This document shows positions 26,801 through 34,119 of a DNA stretch of 64,000 nt, in pieces. The number at the start of each line of letters is the position of its first letter. The stretch's first letter is position 1. This stretch comes from Polaromonas sp. 39-63-25. GTDB lineage: Bacteria; Pseudomonadota; Gammaproteobacteria; Burkholderiales; Burkholderiaceae_C. Below the pieces are notes generated by a model. That model was not told where the DNA came from. It searched no databases and saw only the letters and a list, made by a program, of their open reading frames with translations. Position numbers and translations under genes: made by a program. The DNA lies in the NCBI RefSeq assembly GCF_002278925.1, contig NZ_NCJH01000010.1, positions 1-64,000 on the forward strand, written 5' to 3'.

Positions 26801-27280
26801 CGCAAAGCGGTGCAGTCCGCCCTGGAGCCATTGTTTGATACCGACCCAGTGCTTCAGAAAATTCGCAGGGGAGAACCCGTTTCGCTGGACGAGCTGGATA
26901 GCCTCAACAGCTTGCTGCACACCCGAAACCCAAATGTGGATCTGGCGACACTGCGTGAGTTTTTCCCTGAAACCGCTGTCCCCATGGCCAGCATCTTGCG
27001 CAGCATCGTTGGGCATGACCACAAAGCGGTGGAAGAGCGTTTCACCGTCTTTGCTCAAGCCCATGCGCTTTCCAGTACCCAGCTGAGGTTTCTTTCTCTT
27101 CTGAAGGAAAACATCCGCCAATACGGGGCCCTGAGCCTCGGGCAGTTGTTTGAGGCCCCGTTCACCACCATTCACTCCGAAGGCCTGGGCGGCGTGTTCC
27201 CCAATGAACACCAGCTCGATCAAATCGTTCAACTGGTGCGCAGCTTCGGTGAACCACTCAATCCGTCGCCTGCTTCATGA
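23858..27280 (+). CDS. hsdR: Type I restriction endonuclease, HsdR subunit (EcoEI-like)
   Basis: Motor/nuclease subunit of a type I restriction-modification complex, 1140 residues. Domains in order: an N-terminal DUF4145/HEPN-like region (about 30-130, ending GNRAAHGEG); a coiled linker (about 145-225); a PD-(D/E)xK nuclease with Asp270 (YCDYVLW) and Glu285-x-Lys287 (VVEAKK); the SF2 translocase with GTGKT (402-406), IIADESHRS (DEAH box) and GRGTRL (motif VI); and a C-terminal EcoEI-type domain that binds HsdM. An alternative start is ATG at 23864. First gene of the operon, directly behind the sigma-54 promoter. Confidence 0.95.
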   Translation: MWMQDLTSLNFEPLRSVWPELANMGGYAEHYAHSDPESSLVKLRNFAERVVDHIYVKLKLQRAPQSNFIDLLNNASFQMVATDLPLDKLHLIRKLGNRAAHGEGVQAEDAVRCVREAWQLARWLHVTFLAGQPDDFSDFKIPPAEGIDNKAEVKRKVKALAIENNLKEERLRQALQELADLRAADKTPSETEPPKEPSPDEAELRRTAQSAAKAAQQLRFSEDNTRKWLIDRDLRMAGWDVSAGLASNESVGQEVEVLHQPTTTTKGYCDYVLWDDNGKPLAVVEAKKTSVDARVGQEQARLYADGLEKMHGQRPMIFFTNGHDIWVWDDVAGYPPRYVYGFYSKDTLQYRVSFQRKERLDLLQTRPDPLIAGRMYQIEGITRVAERFTQRHRKALVVQATGTGKTRVAISLTKLLIEARWVKRVLFLCDRKELRKQAKNAFNDFLKEPLYVIGQQNDIGKLDARVYIGIYQGLINDYESFDVGFFDLIIADESHRSVYNLYGDLFKYFDALQVGLTATPVEMVSRSTCQLFGCDYKLPTANYPLEQAIADHNLVPFRVVAHTTKFLRDGIKAAHLTDEQIAELEDQGIDPNTLEFDAQEIDDAVFNKDTNRVILRNLMDNGIRDADGQLPGKSIVFARNINHARLLAELFDEMYPQFAGKFCRVIHSQEPRAEELIDDFKGKLDPRIAISVDMLDTGIDVPEVVNLVFAKPVKSKVKFWQMIGRGTRLCKDLFGAGKDKSEFLIFDHWGNFAYHDLDVEEVEPKVPKPLTQRRYEARIELATLALAKSEIAAFDALAIQIQQDALALPDRGISVREHWQAVQQARDPKLVHQFAPVTRQLLLDTVAPLMNALDVRGQGEALRWDLLLGKAQAAAISDSAAANPCRLEIQQWVDRLPPHLNPVRAKAAELIALHSDAFWLQPTFAQLDAMREALRSVIHFAEAPVGLAPSLVTRLDIHEDAGDYHIEERPTKIKSVDFGIYRKAVQSALEPLFDTDPVLQKIRRGEPVSLDELDSLNSLLHTRNPNVDLATLREFFPETAVPMASILRSIVGHDHKAVEERFTVFAQAHALSSTQLRFLSLLKENIRQYGALSLGQLFEAPFTTIHSEGLGGVFPNEHQLDQIVQLVRSFGEPLNPSPAS

Positions 27281-27327
27281 AGCCCATCACCACTTACGAG
27301 CAATTAGACCCACTCGGAAGACCCTAA
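27277..27327 (+). CDS. 16-codon ORF between hsdR and hsdM
   Basis: The ATG overlaps the hsdR stop (ATGA) and reads MKPITTYEQLDPLGRP before TAA. Coupling to hsdR is perfect, but no ribosome site is needed and no homology is evident. It may be a start of a lost gene, a translational coupling leader, or chance. Confidence 0.25.
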   Translation: MKPITTYEQLDPLGRP

Positions 27328-27428
27328 TATCTCTCCACATAGAGAACCACAGCGGCAGCCATGCGAGCGAGTACCCAAATTTCCACCAGCTGAAATTAAC
27401 TTCAGCAACAAAACATAACAAAGCAATC

Positions 27429-28970
27429 ATGATTACCGGCGAACTCAAGAACCGCATCGACAGCCTTTGGACTGAATTCTGGACCGGCGGCATCACCAAC
27501 CCGCTCACCGTCATCGAGCAAATTACCTTCCTCATGTACAGCCGCTTGCTGGACATGCAGGAGCGCAAAGACGAAAAACGCGGCTCCGTGACCCGCAAGC
27601 CGCACCTCAGCCGCTTTGGCGAGGCCGATCAGGACTGCCGCTGGGAGACTTGGCGCCACTATGGGGCTGATGAAATGCTGCCCCATGTACGCGACAAGGT
27701 ATTCCCGCACTTCCGTCGCCTGGCTGAGCGCAGCACCGGTGTGGGCAGCCAGTTCGCCGCGTTCATGAAAGACGCGCAGCTCATGATCCAGAAGCCCACG
27801 CTGCTGGTTAAGGCCGTCAACGCCGTACAAGACCTGCCACTGGAGCGTGGCGACACCAAGGGCGACCTGTATGAGTACCTGCTCAGCAAGCTCACCACCG
27901 CCGGCATCAACGGCCAGTTCCGCACGCCGCGCCACATCATTCGAATGATGGTGGAGCTGATGCAGCCACAACCCACAGACCGTATTTGCGATCCGTCTTG
28001 CGGCACGGCCGGTTTTCTGATCGAAGCCTACGACTACCTGCTGCGCCAACACACCAGCGAGGCGGGCAAGCATGTGGAAGTCATCGATGGTGAAGAGCAC
28101 ATCACCTATAGCGGCGATTTGCTGGGTGAACACCGTCAACATGTGGACTCAGACATGTTCCACGCCTACGACTTTGACGCTACCATGCTGCGCATCGCCA
28201 CCATGAATCTGGTGATGCACGGCGTGGCCGAACCCGATGTGCACTACCAGGACACGCTGAGCCAGAGCTTCGAGGAGCGACATCCCAAGGGCTCCAAAGA
28301 CGCTTTCAACCTCATCCTGGCCAATCCGCCATTCAAGGGGACCTTGGACGAGCTAGACGTTGCGCCCGACATCTTGCGCACCGTCAAGACCAAGAAGACT
28401 GAGTTGCTTTTCATCGCCCTCATCCTGCGCATGCTCAAGGTGGGCGGACGAAGCGCCACCATCGTGCCCGACGGCGTGCTTTTCGGCTCCAGCAAGGCCC
28501 ATGTGCAGCTCCGCCATCACCTGATCGAGAACAACCAGCTGGAGGCTGTGATTTCACTTCCCTCTGGCGTGTTCAAACCCTACGCGGGAGTGTCCACCGC
28601 CATCATCGTCTTCGCCAAGGGAGGTAAGACGGAGAACGTGTTTTTCTACGACGTTCAGGCGGATGGTTTCACACTGGATGACAAGCGGAACAGGATTGGC
28701 AATGGCAAGGGCGACCTGCCAGATGTGCAAGCCAAGTACCTGCAGTGGTGTGATGGCAAGAGCGATTTCAGCGATCGAACGGCGAAAGCATTTGAGGTGT
28801 CTGCGGATGACATTCGCGCGCAGAGCTATGACTTGTCGATCAACAGATACAAAGTGACGAAGCATGTCGCTGATAAGCACGACGACCCGATCCAGATCCT
28901 TGGCCGCTTGAAGGAGCTAGAAGCCGCGATCATGCGGGACTTGAGCGAGCTAGAGGGCCTGTTAACGTGA
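27429..28970 (+). CDS. hsdM: Type I DNA methyltransferase, HsdM subunit
   Basis: N6-adenine methyltransferase subunit of 513 residues from MITGELKNRIDSLW at 27429; the upstream extension in the same frame is out-of-context sequence. N-terminal HsdM helical domain (about 5-150), SAM-binding motif I DPSCGTAGFL (from residue 188) and catalytic motif IV NPPF (299-302) are intact. It lies 148 bp after hsdR, and its stop overlaps the start of hsdS. It methylates the recognition site and, with HsdS, carries HsdR in the restriction complex. Confidence 0.95.
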   Translation: MITGELKNRIDSLWTEFWTGGITNPLTVIEQITFLMYSRLLDMQERKDEKRGSVTRKPHLSRFGEADQDCRWETWRHYGADEMLPHVRDKVFPHFRRLAERSTGVGSQFAAFMKDAQLMIQKPTLLVKAVNAVQDLPLERGDTKGDLYEYLLSKLTTAGINGQFRTPRHIIRMMVELMQPQPTDRICDPSCGTAGFLIEAYDYLLRQHTSEAGKHVEVIDGEEHITYSGDLLGEHRQHVDSDMFHAYDFDATMLRIATMNLVMHGVAEPDVHYQDTLSQSFEERHPKGSKDAFNLILANPPFKGTLDELDVAPDILRTVKTKKTELLFIALILRMLKVGGRSATIVPDGVLFGSSKAHVQLRHHLIENNQLEAVISLPSGVFKPYAGVSTAIIVFAKGGKTENVFFYDVQADGFTLDDKRNRIGNGKGDLPDVQAKYLQWCDGKSDFSDRTAKAFEVSADDIRAQSYDLSINRYKVTKHVADKHDDPIQILGRLKELEAAIMRDLSELEGLLT

Positions 28971-30064
28971 TGACAGTCAGAGTCCCCTTTGAGCAAGCGG
29001 TACTTGACATCACTGGCGGGAACCAGCGACTGCTCACCACCGAGTACCAGGCCGAAGGAGCCATCCCCGTCATAGATCAGGGCCAGGCCGAGATTGCAGG
29101 CTTTACTAACAACCTGACTGCAGTTTGTCGTCGCGATGGTCCAGTGATCCTTTTCGGCGACCACACCCGAACGTTGAGGTTCGTAGATTTCGACTTTGCG
29201 CTAGGCGCTGATGGTGTCAAGGTGTTGAAACCCCTTCCGGGATTCGACGCACGCTTCTTGTTCCACTTCCTGAGAACTGTTCGACTACCGGAGAGCTTAG
29301 GTTATAGCCGCCACTTCAAATTTCTAAAGAACTGCAGTGTTCCGAAACCGTCACCTGGGGAGCAGCAGCGCATCGCCGCCATCCTCGACAAGGCCGACAG
29401 CCTGCGCCGCAAACGCCGAGAAGCCATCCGCCTCGCCGACGAATTCCTTCGGGCGGTGTTCTTCGACATGTTTGGTGACCCTGTGTCGAATACCAAACAG
29501 TTCACGACCCAGGTCATTGAACAACTTTGCTCGGTAGCAACTGGGGCCACGCCCAGTCGCGAACGGTCAGACTTCTTTGGTGGAGCACACGCCTGGATAA
29601 AGACAGGGGAGGTTGATTCTCCCTGGATCACCAATGCGGAGGAGCACATAAGCGATGCAGCCATAAATGAGACGAATTGCAAAATATTCCCAGAACGAAC
29701 TATCTTGATCGCGATGTACGGGCAAGGTAAGACGAGGGGGAAAGTCGGCATGCTGGGTATGCCGGCTGCCACGAATCAGGCATGTGCGGCCATACTGCCC
29801 TCAGCCTCTATCGACCCATTTTTCTTGTACGTACAGCTTTCTATGATGTATGAGCACTTGCGTGCCATGGGCCGTGGCGGGAACCAGGAAAACCTGAACT
29901 TGGGAATGATCAAGTCGCTTCCTGTCTTGGTGCCACCTCTTGGTCTCGTCAACCGGTTCCTCGCAATTCGCCAGCGATCAGAGTCGATCCTAAAGCAGGG
30001 GCGCACTGGAGAGATCGATTCAGATCACCTTGTTGAATCGTTGGCATCCAGTTTCTTCAGCTAA
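28967..30064 (+). CDS. hsdS: Type I specificity subunit HsdS
   Basis: DNA-recognition subunit, 365 residues. It starts GTG at 28967 or ATG at 28970, both overlapping the hsdM stop. A first target-recognition domain (about 1-120) is shorter than usual. A long conserved helix follows (SPGEQQRIAAILDKADSLRR, continuing KRREAI), then a second domain (about 170-345) with the typical TGATPSRE and YGQGKTRGKVG segments. The recognised half-sites cannot be read from sequence. Overall it is somewhat short but shows no frameshift. Confidence 0.92.
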   Translation: MMTVRVPFEQAVLDITGGNQRLLTTEYQAEGAIPVIDQGQAEIAGFTNNLTAVCRRDGPVILFGDHTRTLRFVDFDFALGADGVKVLKPLPGFDARFLFHFLRTVRLPESLGYSRHFKFLKNCSVPKPSPGEQQRIAAILDKADSLRRKRREAIRLADEFLRAVFFDMFGDPVSNTKQFTTQVIEQLCSVATGATPSRERSDFFGGAHAWIKTGEVDSPWITNAEEHISDAAINETNCKIFPERTILIAMYGQGKTRGKVGMLGMPAATNQACAAILPSASIDPFFLYVQLSMMYEHLRAMGRGGNQENLNLGMIKSLPVLVPPLGLVNRFLAIRQRSESILKQGRTGEIDSDHLVESLASSFFS

Positions 30065-30092
30065 CTTACTACCTGCCACTCGCCTCAGCCGT

Positions 30093-32039
30093 ATGACATC
30101 ACTGATCAAGTCACTTTCGCTCAAAAACTTCAAGGGCTTCTCCGACGAAGTGCTTATCGAGCTTCGCCCCATCACCTTGCTCTTCGGCGCCAACAGCGCA
30201 GGCAAAAGCAGCGTGTTGCACGCGCTGCAGTACGTACGCGAAATCCTGGAGCGCAACAATGCCAATGCCGACCGCACCCTGCAAGGGGGTGACGCGGTGG
30301 ACCTGGGCGGGTTTCTGAACCTGGTGCATGGGCGCGACCGGAAGAGTCGCATCGAGATCGAGATTGAGATGGCGCTGGGTGAGACTCCCATCCCGGAGCT
30401 GGTGCCCGAGGCGTTTGAGGATTGGCAGACGGACGACACCGATGTCTGGAGGTTTTATGAGGCATTGGGGACGATCCGGCGGAAGGTGCTCAGTGTGAGT
30501 GTGCGTCTAATCGTCGGGTGGAGCGATCTCCGCAATGAGCCACTAGTGGTGGGCTATGAGATCGGCACCAATGGCGAGTGGTGCGTGAAGTTTGAATCTA
30601 CGCCCGATGGTCGCGATACCAAGATGCGGATCAATCGTGAGAATCCGATTTTCATGGAAGAGCGGGAGATTGATGAGGAATTTGATCTCGATGCCCTCGA
30701 TGATTGGGTGGCCGAGGAACTGGATCTCGACATCGACAAGGAGCATGACCTTCTGGCTATTGCGCAGTACCAGGTCAATGCAAGAGGTGGTCGCCACGAC
30801 ATCAATCAGCAATTGATCGAAGCGTTCACCCGGGATGCCCGATCAACGCCGTTGCTTGAAATCGTGGCGCGACTGCCCATCGATACCGTTTGGACCACGA
30901 ACTACGAGCAGCTGCTCGAGAAGGCCTATGAAGCCGCGGGCAGGCGCGTGGAGGTCAAGCTTTCGATCGAGAACCTGGCTCAGGCGCGTAGGGGCAGAGA
31001 TGTCACGCTCTACAAGATGCATGGCTGCATTACTCAGCCTCATCAAGCGATTCTGACCAAAGAGGACTATGAAGACTACGACCGCACGCGCCGTCTGTTC
31101 ACGGACAGCCTGAAAGGCGACTTCATTGAGAAGACGCTGCTGTTCCTCGGTTTCAGTTTCACGGACCCAAACGTCGAGCGCATTTTGGCCAAGGTGCGCG
31201 AGCAACTTGGGCAAAACAAGCGGGATCACTACTGGATCACCCGCAGGCCCCCGACGATCAATTCGGATGGCTCCAAATCGCCCGAAGAACTCGCCTATGA
31301 CGAGCGCAAGGCCAGGCTGCAAAGCGAGGACCTGAAGCGGTATGGCATTCAAACCGTTTGGGTGGACGAGTACGCTCACATTCCTGAGCTGTTGCTGGCC
31401 TTGGAGGCCTATGTCACCCGACGTGGTGTCTTCATGTCAGGGGCTGCAAGTGATCCATCTCCCTTGGGGCAAGACCGGCTGAATGAGCTGAGCCGCGCAC
31501 TCGGCGGCGAAATCATTCGGCGTGGCTTCAACCTGGTTTCCGGTTTCGGTGTGGGCATTGCAGAGCAATCCATTCTTGGTGCGTTCCGCGCCGTTTATGA
31601 AAGTAAAGAGGCACAGCCTGAGGAGCGTGTTTTGATCCGCCCTTTCCCAGGCAGTACACCTGCAGCTCAGCGGGCAGCAGCCTTCACCCGGCATCGCGGA
31701 GAGATGATTTCCCGGGTCGGGGCAATGGTGGTCGTTTCAGGCAACAAGACCGGCGACGACGGTACTGTGATTGCCTCTCCCGGTGTCGATGAAGAAGTCC
31801 AGATTGCTTTGCGACTGGGTAAGCCTGTTGTCCCCATCGGGGTGAGTGGGCATGTTGCACAACGCGTATGGGAACAAGCGGTTGCCCATCCGGAGCAGTA
31901 CCTTCCAGGTCTCAAGTGCAAGGACGAGTTAGCCATTCTGGGCGATCAAAATTCGACCACCGAACAGTTGATAGAGGCAATCATGTGCCTCCTAGAAAAG
32001 GCTGAAAAGCTGGCTTCAAAAAAGCATCGGGTTGATTGA
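30093..32039 (+). CDS. AAA ATPase-SIR2-SLOG chimeric protein
   Basis: A single 648-residue frame from ATG 30093, 28 bases after hsdS. Residues 1-about 205 are the start of a RecF/OLD-like AAA ATPase (Walker A GANSAGKSS from residue 32), without Walker B. From about residue 205 the sequence becomes SIR2-like: AEELDLDIDKEHDLLAIAQY, WTTNYEQLLE (catalytic-type Asn270) and KMHG (His310). From about 445 a SLOG/TIR-like nucleotide-sensing domain follows (GVFMSGAAS, VSGFGVGIAE, VVVSGNK, GKPVVPIGVSG). SIR2-SLOG is the architecture of the Thoeris NADase ThsA. The usual SIR2 N-terminus with GAGxS is missing and replaced by the ATPase part. No TIR partner gene is present. It is either a novel fusion or a recombination chimera. 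Confidence 0.8.
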   Translation: MTSLIKSLSLKNFKGFSDEVLIELRPITLLFGANSAGKSSVLHALQYVREILERNNANADRTLQGGDAVDLGGFLNLVHGRDRKSRIEIEIEMALGETPIPELVPEAFEDWQTDDTDVWRFYEALGTIRRKVLSVSVRLIVGWSDLRNEPLVVGYEIGTNGEWCVKFESTPDGRDTKMRINRENPIFMEEREIDEEFDLDALDDWVAEELDLDIDKEHDLLAIAQYQVNARGGRHDINQQLIEAFTRDARSTPLLEIVARLPIDTVWTTNYEQLLEKAYEAAGRRVEVKLSIENLAQARRGRDVTLYKMHGCITQPHQAILTKEDYEDYDRTRRLFTDSLKGDFIEKTLLFLGFSFTDPNVERILAKVREQLGQNKRDHYWITRRPPTINSDGSKSPEELAYDERKARLQSEDLKRYGIQTVWVDEYAHIPELLLALEAYVTRRGVFMSGAASDPSPLGQDRLNELSRALGGEIIRRGFNLVSGFGVGIAEQSILGAFRAVYESKEAQPEERVLIRPFPGSTPAAQRAAAFTRHRGEMISRVGAMVVVSGNKTGDDGTVIASPGVDEEVQIALRLGKPVVPIGVSGHVAQRVWEQAVAHPEQYLPGLKCKDELAILGDQNSTTEQLIEAIMCLLEKAEKLASKKHRVD

Positions 32040-32313
32040 GTTGCGCTGCCGATGCATGGCCTGAACCGCTCTGCCTTGCGCAGCGACATTCGGGATCTGG
32101 CCTACATGGCCTGATTGACGGTCGCTAATTATCACGTTGACGCCCTCATACGTCTTTTTTCAAAGCAGTTTGGGGACAAGAGCGAAGATTTCGCTACTCC
32201 AATCCGGTCACTCGCCAACGTCGGCTTCTGGCCGAAAGCAGTCGTGCGCTGTTACCGGGAGGCAGTGCTCGGAGTTCGTTGAACGCGACTGTCCTTAATG
32301 GTCGCTTAGCCGC
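32040..32313. other. Intergenic region with repeat copy D
   Basis: About 270 bases between the convergent SIR2-SLOG and AAA ATPase genes. It contains the dispersed repeat block CGGCTTCTGGCCGAAAGCAG (32222-32241) and otherwise nothing that I can call. No clear terminator hairpin was found. Confidence 0.5.
32221..32245 (+). repeat. Dispersed island repeat, copy D
   Basis: CGGCTTCTGGCCGAAAGCAG followed by TCG, matching the first block of copies A and C. It marks the right side of the sigma-54 regulator/restriction cassette, in opposite orientation to copy C on the left. Confidence 0.6.
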
Positions 32314-33693
32314 TTATTCTTCGGTCGTTTGATCTTCTTCAGGCATTCGGATGCGTCCAGTATGGACACCTTTCGGAATGGACGGGCCGAACGAACGGCC
32401 GCCTCCACCAGGCGCATGCATTACCTGCCGCGGGGCTTCTTGCTCGCCCACGAGCTTGATATTGCGGGCTTCAGCCCGCATCCGAGCGTAGCCACGCAAC
32501 ATGCTCTCCCGGTAGGCTACCCACCCGCGGCGATCGAAGCGCGACGCCACGATGATCTCTCCGCAGGACTTTGTCTTGAGTTTGTTGAGAGTAACGGCAA
32601 ACTGCTTGTACTCCATAGCCGCACGACCCGGGCGTTGCCTCATAACGTAGTTGTATGAGCTAAAAATTTGCCGCAGATCACGATCAAGATATTCAGAGTC
32701 CGCAGCTGCCCACAGCACCTCTTCGAAGTCCTCGGTCCGCTGGTTCACGGCTTGCTCATAAGGGCGCTTCAGTTCTGCATTGACGCTGACGATAGCATCT
32801 TGAATCGCGCCGTTGTAGTGCCCCCAATCGACATTTGCAACGACAGCTGGATCATCCCACAATCGCCAAAGTAATTTTTCGGTTATCAAGTGCACATAGG
32901 CTGGATAGCCGTCGCTAACTGCGGCAATTCGCACTCTAATGTTATCTTCGATCTCTACACCAAACTTGGCCAGTGCGTTCACTGTGATGTCCCATCGGGC
33001 GGTCCAATTTAACTTCTGCAGCTCTATAGTCTCAAACTGACGGATAGCGGACGGATGCGCACCCAACAGCTGATCAAGCGTTGGCGCGACCCCCGTGAAA
33101 AAGAAAGTGACGTTGATCTTCTTGTCGCCGAGCTGCTTAACCAGATCCGAGAAAAGTCCACGCTCCCGCTCATCCACCATCCGGTCGAACTCGTCCAACA
33201 CAACGACGGGGCGATCCGAATGAACGGAAGCGACCTCCCGCAGAATCTCGACAGCGTCTCCCACGGTGCGGATTACATCGTAAAGGTCGTTCTCGGTGAC
33301 TTCTTCGCTTGCGCTGGCGCGAAGAAACCGCAGTTCAAAACCGGCGGACTGTGTCTTCTTGGTTTTATGGATCCGACTCAGCCTGACCGCTTGCGATCCG
33401 ATATTCGCAATCACGCTGCGAAACGTCGAGTCCGTCGAACAGGAAACGTCGATGTAGGGAGAGTCGGCTGACTGGACTTGCGCGGCTGCAGCGGCGGCTA
33501 GGGAAGATTTACCGATGCCACGGTCTCCATAAATGAATATGTGCCTTCCCGGAGCGAACAATGCTCTCTTAATGCGTTCAAGCTCTTTAGCGCGGCCATG
33601 CAGATACTCAATGCTCTGGATTGGACGAGCAGGCGAGACGAGGCTGGCCATTTCGGTACCGAAAGCATGGCTATCCAATTTTGAATCCAACAT
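32314..33693 (-). CDS. ORC/Cdc6-like AAA ATPase, unknown function
   Basis: A 459-residue P-loop ATPase with Walker A YGDRGIGKSS (Lys62) and Walker B VVVLDEFDRM. A sensor-1-like FFFTGVAP follows, then a helical and winged-helix-like C-terminal half, and a Gly/Pro-rich tail. The pattern is that of AAA_16/ORC-type or STAND-like ATPases, which occur in defence loci, but no effector domain is visible. It stands convergent to the SIR2-SLOG gene and downstream of a truncated DUF6035 gene on the same strand. Function unknown. Confidence 0.75.
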   Translation of the reverse strand: MLDSKLDSHAFGTEMASLVSPARPIQSIEYLHGRAKELERIKRALFAPGRHIFIYGDRGIGKSSLAAAAAAQVQSADSPYIDVSCSTDSTFRSVIANIGSQAVRLSRIHKTKKTQSAGFELRFLRASASEEVTENDLYDVIRTVGDAVEILREVASVHSDRPVVVLDEFDRMVDERERGLFSDLVKQLGDKKINVTFFFTGVAPTLDQLLGAHPSAIRQFETIELQKLNWTARWDITVNALAKFGVEIEDNIRVRIAAVSDGYPAYVHLITEKLLWRLWDDPAVVANVDWGHYNGAIQDAIVSVNAELKRPYEQAVNQRTEDFEEVLWAAADSEYLDRDLRQIFSSYNYVMRQRPGRAAMEYKQFAVTLNKLKTKSCGEIIVASRFDRRGWVAYRESMLRGYARMRAEARNIKLVGEQEAPRQVMHAPGGGGRSFGPSIPKGVHTGRIRMPEEDQTTEE

Positions 33694-33796
33694 GAAGATC
33701 CTCCCATTTGGAACCTAATGTATTCGAGTGGAAGCAATTTTCCCGCTCCTAGTCGAAGGGGTCTGTCTACACCGCTTTCCTTGTCATGCAGCCCGT

Positions 33797-34117
33797 CTAG
33801 GTGGCGCAGCGTACTTTGCAGCTACCTTCATACCAAGGACAGTGCTGGGCCGAGCCATAGTGTGCAAACCATCGGTTCTGCCACCCTCGAATGTGCCGGG
33901 ACAAATACAGAGATCCACGGCAAATGGCGCATTGAAATCGCATCGCGGTGCCGCAGCGGCGACGCTCCAACCGCGCGGCCATAGCTTCCCTCCGGAGACC
34001 GGTGAATTCGGCCTCCGGTAACTCCAGCAATGCCTCCGAAGCCATAAGCTCAACAGTCTCACTATCGATCGCCAACTTGATCGTCTGCTGACGCTTCGGT
34101 GACGAGGAATCGTCCAT
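33797..34117 (-). pseudogene. Truncated DUF6035-family protein
   Basis: The 106 codons read like the N-terminus of DUF6035 proteins: ELPEAEFTGLRREAMAARLE, then a zinc-knuckle-like FQCAICRGSLYLSR and WFAHYGSAQHCPWYEG. In that family several hundred residues follow. Here the frame changes to SCKVRCAT and stops. Cys and His residues of the knuckle are kept. The stop lies close to the AAA ATPase start, so a deletion probably removed the rest. The gene follows the XRE/ImmA gene by 2 bp and may have been coupled to it. Confidence 0.55.
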
Positions 34118-34119
34118 GC

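Noticed and set aside
30093-32039. Complete Thoeris system
   Set aside because: SIR2-SLOG resembles ThsA, but its SIR2 start is missing and no TIR-domain ThsB gene is in the window.
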